A stretch of DNA of 64,000 nucleotides. Source: Erwinia_E haradaeae_D (lineage in GTDB: Bacteria > Pseudomonadota > Gammaproteobacteria > Enterobacterales > Enterobacteriaceae). The notes beneath the pieces are model-generated. The model saw nothing but the letters and a program-made list of their open reading frames with translations. It was not told the DNA's origin and did not search any database. Where the stretch lies: assembly GCF_900698935.1 (NCBI RefSeq), contig NZ_LR217715.1, positions 496,001 to 560,000 of the forward strand, given 5' to 3'. Below, piece by piece: positions 1 through 10,231 of this stretch (its first letter is position 1; each line of letters opens with the position of its first letter). The translations under genes were made by a program, and so were the position numbers.

Positions 1-351
1 AAAGTTATCATGATGGGTATTTGGTCTTGCTTACGACAATTTACTTATACAAAATTTATCATTGTATGTGATGATGATGTCAATGCACGAGATTGGAATG
101 ATGTAATCTGGGCAATTACCACACGTATGGATCCAGCACGTGATATAACTCTTATACAAAATACATCAATTGATTATCTTGATTTTGCTTCACCAGTATC
201 TGGACTTGGATCTAAAATGGGAATAGATGCCACTAATAAGTGGGCTGGTGAAACTCAGCGTACATGGGGATCTCCTATCCAGAAAGATCCTATAGTTACA
301 GCTCATATTGATTTAATCTGGGATGAATTAAAGATCTGGAAATCAGAATAG
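1..351 (+). CDS. ubiD: 3-octaprenyl-4-hydroxybenzoate carboxy-lyase, C-terminal end (partial)
   Basis: C-terminal 116 residues of UbiD, the prenylated-FMN-dependent decarboxylase that removes the carboxyl group of octaprenyl-4-hydroxybenzoate in ubiquinone synthesis. The frame is open from base 1, so the gene enters from outside the window; the Met codons at 10 and 13 are internal. The conserved stretches CDDDVNARDWNDVIWA, TRMDPARD, SPVSGLGSKMG and ATNKW near the end are those of the E. coli protein, and the stop lies at the normal position. fre follows after 57 bases on the same strand, the E. coli order. About 380 of the usual ~497 residues are outside the window. Confidence 0.96.
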   Translation, partial: KVIMMGIWSCLRQFTYTKFIIVCDDDVNARDWNDVIWAITTRMDPARDITLIQNTSIDYLDFASPVSGLGSKMGIDATNKWAGETQRTWGSPIQKDPIVTAHIDLIWDELKIWKSE

Positions 352-408
352 TTTCCAACGTGACCACAATTCAATGGTTATGATAACAATTATTTAAAAG
401 AGGCGTAT

Positions 409-1110
409 GTGCCAACTATAATCTGTAAACTTTCCTCATTAGAGGAGATTACTGATAACATATATCGTGTTCGTTTAACCCCGGAATCCGATTTTAGTTT
501 TCGCGCGGGCCAATATTTAATCCTTAAAATCACAGACAGCGATCATCGTGCATTTTCTATTGCTTCTACGCCTATAGAAAAAGATATTATTGAGTTGCAT
601 ATCGGAGCATCTGAATACAATCTATATGCCATATCAGCGATTCAGCATTTTCAGAGCACCAATTATGTTAGTGTTGATATACCACATGGTCATGCTTGGT
701 TAAGAGGAGAAAAAGTTTATCCACTGATATTAATTGCAGGCGGAACAGGGTTTTCTTATATTCGGTCCATTCTCTTGACAGCGCTTGCAGAACAGGCAGA
801 TAGATCTATTTCGTTATATTGGGGCGGGCGTGAGAAAAAACATTTATATGAACTAGATATGCTAGATGAGCTCGCATGGCGTTATCCTAACTTAAATGTG
901 CATCCTGTACTTGAATATCCTATAAATGGATTTAATGGTCGATATGGCACTGTGTTAAATGCGGTCATGCAGGATTACCACTGTTTGTCCAGGCATTATA
1001 TTTATCTGGCGGGTCCAGTGAGTATGGTTAGAAAGGCACGGGTATTTTTTTGTACTGAGCGCAATGCGCAGTCTTCGCTGATGTTTGCAGATGCGTTCAA
1101 TATTATTTAA
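409..1110 (+). CDS. fre: NAD(P)H-flavin reductase
   Basis: Flavin reductase that reduces free FMN, FAD or riboflavin with NAD(P)H. Such enzymes can supply reduced FMN for the UbiX/UbiD branch, which fits its place behind ubiD. The product is 233 residues, the E. coli length. Visible family marks are FRAGQYL, RAFSIAST (flavin isoalloxazine contact), ELHIGASE, ILIAGGTGFSY (nucleotide-binding loop), YWGGRE and the terminal CTERNA...FADAF. The start is a GTG at 409 with AGAGG a few bases upstream; no in-frame ATG aligns with the family N-terminus. The usual YIAGRFEM near residue 200 is YLAGPVSM, still within family variation. Confidence 0.96.
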   Translation: MPTIICKLSSLEEITDNIYRVRLTPESDFSFRAGQYLILKITDSDHRAFSIASTPIEKDIIELHIGASEYNLYAISAIQHFQSTNYVSVDIPHGHAWLRGEKVYPLILIAGGTGFSYIRSILLTALAEQADRSISLYWGGREKKHLYELDMLDELAWRYPNLNVHPVLEYPINGFNGRYGTVLNAVMQDYHCLSRHYIYLAGPVSMVRKARVFFCTERNAQSSLMFADAFNII

Positions 1111-4100
1111 TACACACGATATTAACAGTTAAAAACTTGATTGTCTTCTCGGCCTTGCTTATGCAGTCAATCGCATGACATCATTCTGATAATGATTGAT
1201 AAAATGATTGGTCGTATGAATTACTCTATGTGTCCTCTATATTGAGAATGCATGTAGCACACGAATAGAAAAAGTCCATTCACAGATATGTGCTTTATGG
1301 AAAGATGTTAGATTGATGGCGTCTAACTTAAACTTAGAGCATGAGATTGATCTATATATAATAGGTGTTTACCATGACGATATAGATGATGTTATTGTAA
1401 TGTACATAGTACATGCATTGCAAATACATGCAATTAGGTAACAGCACAATAATACAAAACAATTGTTTATTTAATTTTATTTGTAAGTGAGAAATCATGT
1501 GTGTTGCAGATTTTACTCCATTGGAAGTGCGCTAGATGATACTAATAAAACACAGAACGAAGTGAAAAATTTTACATGAGATTGCTATGCTGTACATGCT
1601 TTTCTTTTGACAAAAAATATTTTCGTTTCTTTTATTTATACATATCAATGTTTGTATTAGCTCTGTTTATAAAATTTATAAAAATAGTGTATGATGCAAT
1701 ATATCTAATACTCTATCTGTAAAGTTGTCACAGTAAATGTGACATAGTGCACGGATCATAAGATAGTTTTTTATGACAGATAGTGTATGGGCGTATCATT
1801 TCCTTCAGAAAATGCATCTATATTTGATATAAAATAATAGAAATATTACCGTATGATATTTCTATTATACCCGTAAGTCCTGTGAAGACATTTTTGAAAC
1901 ATACGCTCAATATATAGAGAGTCAGATTCTTGTACCAATACAACACTATATTACTGGGTTTGTTCTAAAAGAAAGAGATGACGAGAAGGCTTTTTCTATA
2001 ATATAAATATGATCACCAATATTATTATGTGCCTGCGTAGGCTATATTTCATGTCATGAACTAGATAATATTAATTTTATATTTTTAATTATATATCAAG
2101 CCTCTTACAGAGATGTGATCTCATCACAATAATGATTGTGTTTTAATTAAGTACATATGCAAACTCTACATCTCATATTGTTTTTTACAGTGTGTCGCAT
2201 GTAAGGTATTCATCTAATCACATGTAAGCAGAGTACACACTAAAACTGGAATCACCAACCAACCACTACCATCTCTGGTGCCATCAATATCTGAATCACA
2301 ATATAAACTATAAAGGATCAGAACAGATCATTACTGAGTAGATAAAATAATGCAGGAAAATAATTCTTGCCTCTTGTGTACATGATTTAATATCGAAAAT
2401 CTGATATTAATAAGATGTTTATTATGCCTTTGAGGACTTGAGTCAACCCGGTAGAGGGTGTTTGCAAAGTCAAAGTTTTAATATGGAAGAGCATTATATA
2501 GAAATAAATATTAGCTGCTGATTAAAGACGAAAAACAGAAGAGTTGTTTATTGAGAAAACTGTAACCATTCCGTCTCAAAGAAATTCTAAAATCATTTCT
2601 TTGTGTGATAAGTAAAACAGTATACAGATATTACAATATGCGTAACTATTATATCCCAATAAATCTGTAGTTAGAATGATAATATTAAGAATATTTGCGA
2701 AAACTTGATTGCCAGGTTCATGAAAGATCACAACCAAAGATCTTATAGAGATATCATTCTAGTTCCGGATAACAAAAAAAGAAGAATTTTAAATCAACTA
2801 TTACAAAAAATAAGATAAAATATATGAATTAATTTGTAATTTTATAGAAATGTGCATTGATAGTTAATAAGATTTGTCTGCTGTGATTTCAATCAGTTCT
2901 CTACGATCTAAGAAACACATAATGGTTATCGTCACAATAAACAATCAATTATTACCATTAGATAAAAATTTATCATATTGCCATAAATTTCTTATAGTAG
3001 CCTTGGGGTCAATATCAGCACTAAGTAATCAAAAAATTACAATGCGGTTATTGCAAAGACTAATTCTACTGTACAGTAGATAACCAAAATTCTCTCTCGT
3101 CAAACACTTTTACGTGAGTTAGTTACTAGTATGGGTAGATGCAAGATATATAGCAACATATACCAAGATTAGTATACCTAGCTGCTAAAAAAGAAGATAT
3201 TGACCTATCGCAATAAGATTAGTCATTGTAAGTAGCATATATGTAACAATAAATAGTGCAACTTAGATATAAACCGGAAAAATTACCGCGATATTTATCA
3301 GAAAAATAACTAAAAATACGAGATTTTGCGGTTTCGACTACTATCTGACTAGTTGTTTGCATAGTAAAAAATAAGAAATCTAGCGATTCAATCACTGAAG
3401 ATGATATTAGCGCCAGAAGATTGTATAATCTGTGCACTACATAATAAATCTAGTTCCGATTATTCAGTATCAGGAAATTATCTGACTATAACGACTTATC
3501 ACCTAGATTTTAGTATTTTGTTTTTGTGCATCGATATCGCTTTCTGATATCAGTAACTAGTTAGACTCTTTTCCATCTACATTAGATATGTTTTACGTGA
3601 AAATATGCACGAATCTTTAATAGGCTTAAATCTGAGCGCGTACATATTATAGGAGCATACTATATTGTGATATAGCTTTTATATACACATCGTGTAGTGA
3701 TATGATGTAGAATCGTATTCTATGTATATGTAATACAATTATGGATACGCTAGAATACAAGATACCTATACAATAGTATACAAGATAGCTAATACTTTCG
3801 GCTTTACGTAGTAATAGATATGTGGATCACAATAACATTATTGATTTGTTTCGGATCTCGGTTTTTTATAAAGAACATATTCGTGCCTTCTGATTTCAGT
3901 GTTTTTGAACTTTTATTTGATATAATTATGTATAGACACGGTATTAGTGAGAAATTTTTATTTTGTTGTGTAGATATGTACGTTATGCATTGAAATATTA
4001 TTAAATGACTTTCTAATTAATTACTATATGTAAAAAATATGTAAAACAAAAGAGAAGTAGCACTATATTAAAAACTTCTTAATATCTATAACAGGGTAGT

Positions 4101-4670
4101 AGGTATTCTGAATGAAATTAATCATATTATGATTTTTTCCTATTGTTCTAGTATTTATTATTAATGATTTTTGAAATCATTTTCAATACACACTATTGTT
4201 TTTTTAAAGTGAAAATTATCTTGATATATATGGTAAAAATTTATTTTTAATCTATTAAATATCTTGAGTTTCAATAAGACAATACAATAAAAAATATATT
4301 TTACCTTTGTGATGTAAGTTGTGTGTCTCAGCATGCTAATGCGATTATTTATAATGGCGTATCTCTATTATTTTCTGGTTTCTACATTTAACTACTAACT
4401 ACCTGCATTCACTAGTTTTTTTATATTTAGTAAAATGTATATCTACATATATGTTATGTATGTTTCAAACATGCACTGCGCTATTATGATAGCAATTATT
4501 TTTAAAAAACATTCATTGTAACATTAACTAGATTTAAAATTAGAGTAATTGTCTAAAATTGAAATTATGAAACGATATGATCGAGATCAATAGTGACTAA
4601 ATAGTAAAATCTTACGCATTTAAAAGCATTAAAATGATATGATGTTGTATTAATATAATAATTATTATCT

Positions 4671-4704
4671 AGCTTGGTATTAGACAAGCTTTTTCTCTTT
4701 TTTT
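4671..4704 (+). terminator. Terminator-like hairpin in the gene desert
   Basis: AGCTTG (4671-4676), an 8-base loop and CAAGCT (4685-4690), followed at once by a T-rich tract (TTTT, CTC, then seven T). This is the geometry of a plus-strand intrinsic terminator. No gene is recognised upstream, so it may mark a lost gene or an unrecognised short transcript. Confidence 0.4.
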
Positions 4705-5801
4705 CAGTATTTGATTTTTCAGTCATACTATTAATAGTGGGGATATAATTTCCACACGTGTTGTAAGATTCGGTGAATCACTTATTTATTTATATAGTAT
4801 GCATGTGATTCCATTTTAATGCAAAGATACTTTCATGTACTTAAGGCCTATACAATTATCCATATTGTTTTTTGTTTCTTTATTTATTTATAAATCGTTT
4901 TAGGACTGCTGATTATTGTATTGCGACATCAAATCATGATTTTCATATAAATTACACTAAACTATGATTTAAAATATATTTTTTAAGTTTCGAGGACATC
5001 TATTGTTATGAATATTTGTCTTAAGTACGACATATCTCTAACTATAAAAGTTAAGAATTTAAAATAATTAAAATAAAAGAGTCGAGAGTATTTTAATTTT
5101 AATCAATAAATTATATCATTATCTATATGTATACCAAAAGAATATGTGAATATGACATAATAAAAACTGAATGACTACATTGTTAAGTATTATACATATA
5201 TAACCATGTATTTACGCGCAAGAGTATTCATTCAATCTTTTTGATGTAATTAATTTCTATAAGAAGATCTTAATTGTATATAATGTAGAAATTTTTAAAT
5301 ATATATATCTATATTCTATATAGATAGCAGTCTTTTTTTATCGTTGTTTTGTTGAGGATAATAATATTATATATATCTATCTACTAAATGAGTTAAATAT
5401 AATATATTTTTTGCGATTTTGTTATCATTCAGTATGTGTTTACTATGTTTATAACCAAAATATTTAATTTAATTAATGATGTATTATTTATTTATTTTTT
5501 GCAGTTTATATAAAGTATTTATGATATATAAAGTAAGATTTATATTTATGTTATATAAAATTACCATAATAACTATTGTGATATTATACACATAATTTCT
5601 CTCTAAGATGTACAAATATACAACATAGATTTTAATATATTTGCATTAAGAGTGTGTTCTGTGCACTTCAATTTTTTCCATTTATCTGATTTTTTCGTAG
5701 TATATCCATGATTGACCTACCTCCCATTGAAGTCATGATTACTCAATATTCTTTAGTAACTAATTAAAAAATAATTGGAAGATTAGCACCACTTGTTGTC
5801 C

Positions 5802-5826
5802 ATTAGGATTAATCCTAATATTTTTT
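5802..5826 (+). terminator. Palindrome followed by T run
   Basis: ATTAGGA-TTAA-TCCTAAT forms a perfect 7 bp stem with a TTAA loop (18-base palindrome, 5802-5819), followed by A and six T. It resembles a weak plus-strand terminator. It lies about 230 bases beyond the hemD stop but is in the wrong orientation to terminate hemD by a U tract. A protein-binding palindrome is the alternative. Confidence 0.3.
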
Positions 5827-6047
5827 AAAAAAAGATTGAACTACTAACGTTGTCTTGCTGCATAACGATCAATCAAAAAATCATGTACTATCAATTAAAC
5901 TTCATGCTGATCACTTAGCATATATACTAATGCAAGCAAGTATGAAAAATAATTAGTTTCTGAATGGATTAGTTATGGATAACACTCTAAGGAAATGCAC
6001 TTAAACCTTGATAATTTGATATTACTAAAATCACCTTTAAAATATAA

Positions 6048-6797
6048 TTAGGTGTCGACTGATATGGCATGTAACAATGCTGTATTATCTGCTCCAGATG
6101 AAATATGAACATTTTGCCACCCTAGATTGCGAGCTAAAATATATAAACGCTCACTGACAACAATCAGACGACATTGTAATAACCATTCTTCTCGATCTGT
6201 AATAGGGAACAACCCATAAAGTTGTTGCAGCATTTCGCCACTAGTGACCACAAGAGTATCCACACCCTCTGTACGCCAACGTCGTCCCTCTTTTTCACCA
6301 TGATAGTTTTTTTTACAACGTTGATAACATTCAATCAACTCTACCGTGGCACCATAACGCAGTAAAGTATTCTCAAGCAAACTGCGTCCACCATTACCAC
6401 ATAAAATTACAGCATGCTTACCTTTTATAGATTGTAACGGTAACAAACGAATTAATATCTCACTAGTTTCTTGTTTAGTGGGCCAAGAAACTATACATCC
6501 ACTGGTATTCTGAAAGGCTAATGCCGTACTACGCCCGATAGCATAATAGTGCAATATTGTTGGCCATGAGGCATTGATGCGTGCTAAAATAATCTTAGCA
6601 TACCGGACAGAATTCTGAGAAAGAATAAAGACTAAATCTCCAGATTGTAGATTTTGTAGACGCGTAGGGAGGGTATTTAACTGCGCTCCCGCTCTAAATT
6701 CTATCAGTGGAAAAGCCCAAGCTATTCTACCTCGATGACGCAGAGCTCTCACTAGTTCATCTGAAAACGGAGACGGACGTGTGACTAGAATATTCAT
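6048..6797 (-). CDS. hemD: Uroporphyrinogen-III synthase
   Basis: Cyclises hydroxymethylbilane with inversion of ring D to give uroporphyrinogen III, the branch point to siroheme and heme. The product has 249 residues (E. coli 246). It opens with ILVTRPSP, and the family signatures LSQNSV, YAIGRSTA, GNGGR, ECYQRC and TSGEMLQQL appear in order, with VVSERL near the C-terminus. The start codon overlaps the hemC stop by one base, so the two are translationally coupled as in E. coli. The hemX-hemY genes that follow in E. coli are missing; a gene desert takes their place. In this gene set the likely use is siroheme for sulfite reduction. Confidence 0.95.
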   Translation of the reverse strand: MNILVTRPSPFSDELVRALRHRGRIAWAFPLIEFRAGAQLNTLPTRLQNLQSGDLVFILSQNSVRYAKIILARINASWPTILHYYAIGRSTALAFQNTSGCIVSWPTKQETSEILIRLLPLQSIKGKHAVILCGNGGRSLLENTLLRYGATVELIECYQRCKKNYHGEKEGRRWRTEGVDTLVVTSGEMLQQLYGLFPITDREEWLLQCRLIVVSERLYILARNLGWQNVHISSGADNTALLHAISVDT

Positions 6798-7735
6798 TAA
6801 AATATGGTGGTGGAAGAGATCGAGTTAAGAATGATACGAGCACCATTACCTAAAAGATATTCAGCTAGAAAGATACCAATTTGTTCGGCATCTTTTCGAG
6901 AACCCCGACAATCGCCACGTACTATCTGACTACCATCTAATGAACCGACAAGCCCACGTAACCAGAGATTATCGCCTTCTAAAATTGCATAACTGCCTAT
7001 AGGTACGTAACAACCACCTGCTAATCTAGCATTCATAGCTCTCTCTGCCTGGATCTGATCATTCGTGTCATTGTGTTGTAAGATAGAAAGTAAGTCTATG
7101 GTTCTCCAATCGTCAAGTCGGCACTCGATACCGATTGCTCCCTGCCCCGCAGAAGGTAGTGACTCTTCTATTGGTATGATTTGATTGATACGATGGTCTA
7201 AATTTAATCTTTTTAATCCAGCTGCAGCTAAAATAATTGCATCATACTCACCTGAATCTAGTTTACTAAGACGGGTTCCAATATTGCCTCGTAGCACCTT
7301 TACGAATATATCTGGCCGATGGGAATAGAGTTGACACTGACGTCGTAGACTAGATGTTCCAATAATAGCATTGTATGGCAACATATCGACTAATTTATGT
7401 TTATTGGACACGAATGCATCATGAGGATCTTCACGTTTACAGATGGTGACTAATCCTAATCCTTTCGGAAAACTCATTGGAACATCCTTGACGGAATGAA
7501 CGGCTATATCAGCACCGCCGGTGAGTATAACATGTTCTAGTTCTTTAACGAATACCCCTTTTCCACCAAGCTTAGTTAGTGAGGTGTCTAGGGTCGTATC
7601 GCCATGTGTTATTATTGGTATTAACTTGACATGTAGGTTAGGGTGGTGCGCTAGTAACCGCTGCTGAACAAAGTTCGCTTGCCACAAAGCTAGTGGACTT
7701 TTTCTAGTAGCAATCTTTAAGGTTTTATCTGACAT
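6797..7735 (-). CDS. hemC: Hydroxymethylbilane synthase (porphobilinogen deaminase)
   Basis: Joins four porphobilinogen molecules into hydroxymethylbilane, the HemD substrate. 312 residues against 313 in E. coli. It has the N-terminal ATRKSPLALWQA, the KGVFVKELE segment, HSVKDVP with the catalytic Asp region, RRQCQL, LRGNIGTRL, and the cofactor-attaching cysteine in GGCYVPIG. The ATG at 7735 aligns with the family N-terminus. First gene of the hemCD operon; in E. coli the divergent neighbour is cyaA, here replaced by an empty spacer. No strong Shine-Dalgarno sequence precedes it. Confidence 0.97.
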   Translation of the reverse strand: MSDKTLKIATRKSPLALWQANFVQQRLLAHHPNLHVKLIPIITHGDTTLDTSLTKLGGKGVFVKELEHVILTGGADIAVHSVKDVPMSFPKGLGLVTICKREDPHDAFVSNKHKLVDMLPYNAIIGTSSLRRQCQLYSHRPDIFVKVLRGNIGTRLSKLDSGEYDAIILAAAGLKRLNLDHRINQIIPIEESLPSAGQGAIGIECRLDDWRTIDLLSILQHNDTNDQIQAERAMNARLAGGCYVPIGSYAILEGDNLWLRGLVGSLDGSQIVRGDCRGSRKDAEQIGIFLAEYLLGNGARIILNSISSTTIF

Positions 7736-9979
7736 ATTTATACCAATTTAGACAAAGACCAACAACATCGATATTAGTGTGTTAGGATTCTTAGCCTATT
7801 AGAACAGTGGTATATATTCAAGAAACCTTAACATATACATCAAAGCAACATAAAATCTGGAAAAACTATCATTGATAGTGCACACACTAGCCTAGTGATA
7901 GTACGTAGAAAAACTATCTTATATGATATTAATCTACGCTTATAAGGTTCATGTCTTTATCGTTTCCTTTATAATAATATGATACTTTCTATGATCACGG
8001 ATCAATGCAGCAAATGATACTAAATTTTGTGAGCGTTATTCCATTTCATGTTATAGCAGCACGAAATACGATTAACTTAAATCTTATACATTCTGTTCTT
8101 ACATTTCATACTATAAAAAGACAGATTCAATATAATGAATTTTGTATTATAGGTCATGGTCTATCTTAAGAAAGTTATCCTTATTCAAACCATCACGTCA
8201 ATTCTCTTAATCAATAAAATAATAATTGTTGATTGAAAAATAAGAGTCAAAACAGATAATCAATCGTATTACTACAACAATTATGCTAATTGAACAAATT
8301 GATTATTTACATAACATACTTAAAAATATTAAGTGTTTATATGATGAAAAATAATTATTTTAAAAATTTATTTAACAAATGATTGCTTTACATTTGAATG
8401 ATAGTTATCTATGATAAATATCCAATAATCTTTCTATAATTTTATAGATCATAATTTTTACTGATTATATTTATAGATGTAGTCCTATAGAAAATGGCAA
8501 ACCAATACTTCTAACATTATAATATCAATATATTGAATTTTATATTAAGCTAACTATTTTATAATTTATCAAAATTTAAACTAAGTATTTTATTTTGTGT
8601 TTTTTAGAATTATATTCTAATATAGATATACTTGACAATAGTATCTTCTATATTATAATTGTTGGTTAAATTTTATAGATGATACAAGTTACTGTATTTT
8701 ATTATCTGAAAATAAATTATTATATATCATGTTTAAATCTTTATTAAAATGAAAATATATTGGTTAGCTAAAATTATATTTGAAATCTCTATATATTTAT
8801 GATATAAAATATATTTGTAGTTTAATATAGCACAAAACGTTAAAAGCACAAAAAATTTTAAAAAACAATTTATATGATAATTCAAGACAATGTAATAGTA
8901 TTACTACAATGATAGTACTCTTATCACTTATAATACAAGATTTCTCTATGATCACATTATTTGTTTTAAATAACAGATACATGGGTTGGAATTTCTTAAT
9001 TAATACTTATAGGAGGTTGTTTTGTATATCAAATTTATTCGCGCTATACTCGCTAATTAAAAAAACATTAAGTTTTGAATTTTTGATTTAACAAACAAAT
9101 ATAATGCGATTATTATCCCATGATAATACGTGATACGCATGTAAATATTATTAATGATCATTGATGTCTTTGTAATATGCATTCTATGCAGAAAAAATAT
9201 TCCTGCTATAGAGAACAATAGTGTTGTCTTTAATATAAGTAAAAATACATGCATGACTACAATAGGACTCTTACTTTTTTTAGAAGATTAGGAATATTGT
9301 ATAATACGTATGCATTGATTAAACATTATAGACCCCATCATATTTCTCATTATTCTTAATAGATACGTGTCTTAAGTGAAAACATTATAATTTTATGAGC
9401 AGTATTCCTCAGCGTCTTACTTGATGTTTTAATAATATAATGGAGGTATTATAGAATCATGAGTGATTTATGTTTTAAAAAAACTATTTGAGGATACAGT
9501 TGTGTTTGTAGTCTAAGTAAAATTTCTGTTTGTCGCGTACAGCAAAGCTATTTTGATGTATAAAAAGCGATTAACTATACAACATAATATGTTGTAAGAA
9601 AATGATTAAATAGTATTTATCTATCTTCTACATGACGTCATATTCAATAGATCATTTTGTTGAGGATAGATCGATTATGTCAATGTAATTGATTTACTAC
9701 AAAGCTATGAGTATCATTCATCATACACAGAGTTGTCACGCATGTGACTTATATAACAAAAACATAAAAGATGTAATAACAGTTTGATTTTACCAATATT
9801 GTCACCATGTACAATCTATAATTTTAATGTATGTAAAATCCTTCATGGTTATAGTCATGGTTATAGTTAAGAAACACTCTCTTTCATTTCTTAGAAAGAT
9901 TTAAACTTCCTATACATGATAGGAAGAAATTATTTGACTAAATATAACCTATAGATATAACGGAAGACAATGAGTAAAA
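7736..9979. other. 2.2 kb spacer at the ancestral cyaA-cyaY position
   Basis: In E. coli the interval between hemC and lptM-dapF carries cyaA and cyaY. The interval is kept here (2.2 kb against about 3 kb), but I could not align any part of either protein, so both genes appear erased. Short frames at 8797-9254 on both strands are AT-rich noise. A consensus-like sigma-70 promoter lies at 8632-8659 (+). A 12-base unit starting CATGGTTATAGT is tandemly duplicated near 9844-9868. Confidence 0.6.
8632..8659 (+). promoter_or_regulatory. Consensus sigma-70 promoter-like pair
   Basis: TTGACA (8632-8637) and TATAAT (8654-8659) are separated by 16 bases, matching both consensus hexamers exactly. It points to the right, toward lptM-dapF 1.3 kb away, with no recognisable gene directly downstream. 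It might be the relic cyaA promoter. In AT-rich DNA such a pair can occur by chance about once in a window this size. Confidence 0.3.
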
Positions 9980-10099
9980 ATGATGATGATAAAAATTATT
10001 TTTGGAATAGTCTGTGTCATTTTGGTTATTAGTGGCGTGGGATGTGGTTTTAAAGGTCCTTTACATGCTTCTGAAAACCAAAAGACACATCATCTCTAA
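9980..10099 (+). CDS. lptM: LptM (YifL) small outer-membrane lipoprotein
   Basis: A 39-codon frame opening with three ATG codons (9980, 9983, 9986). It encodes a positively started hydrophobic signal (IKIIFGIVCVILVI), a lipobox-like SGVGC with the lipidated Cys at residue 22, then GFKGPL, matching the hallmark CGLKGPL of E. coli LptM. It lies 132 bases upstream of dapF on the same strand, exactly the E. coli lptM-dapF arrangement, which makes the call firm despite its size. LptM assists assembly and disulfide maturation of the LPS translocon LptDE. The mature peptide is only about 18 residues against roughly 48 in E. coli: the conserved N-terminal core is kept and the variable tail is lost. 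Which of the three ATGs is used cannot be told. Confidence 0.85.
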   Translation: MMMIKIIFGIVCVILVISGVGCGFKGPLHASENQKTHHL

Positions 10100-10231
10100 C
10101 ATGAGATAGATCTTGCTCACATTAATAATTGAAATTTGTCGTGCTTATCGCTGAGTTATATCATACTGAAAAAACCATAAGGTATATATTCATATGCTTT
10201 AGTTATCATTATCGCATTTTCTGGAGAAAAA

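Larger units (their letters stand above)
1111..6047. other. 4.9 kb gene desert
   Basis: I find no credible gene on either strand. Open frames are short (the longest from a start codon is about 70 codons) and look like AT-rich noise. One 73-codon open stretch at 1220-1438 (+) has a protein-like composition but no recognisable family. The left part (about 1111-3500) is visibly less AT-rich than 3900-5700, suggesting eroded genes of different ages. The stretch contains a terminator-like hairpin at 4671-4704 and a palindrome with a T run at 5802-5826. I saw no rRNA, tRNA, RNase P, tmRNA or SRP RNA core motif. Confidence 0.7.

Noticed and set aside
2874..3083. 69-codon open frame in the gene desert
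   Set aside because: Alternative start, no ribosome site, no recognisable motif.
3219..3437. 72-codon minus-strand frame
   Set aside because: No known family, no upstream signals; treated as noise although its composition is not extreme.
9844..9868. Tandem 12-base duplication (CATGGTTATAGT)
   Set aside because: A single small duplication; no sign of function.
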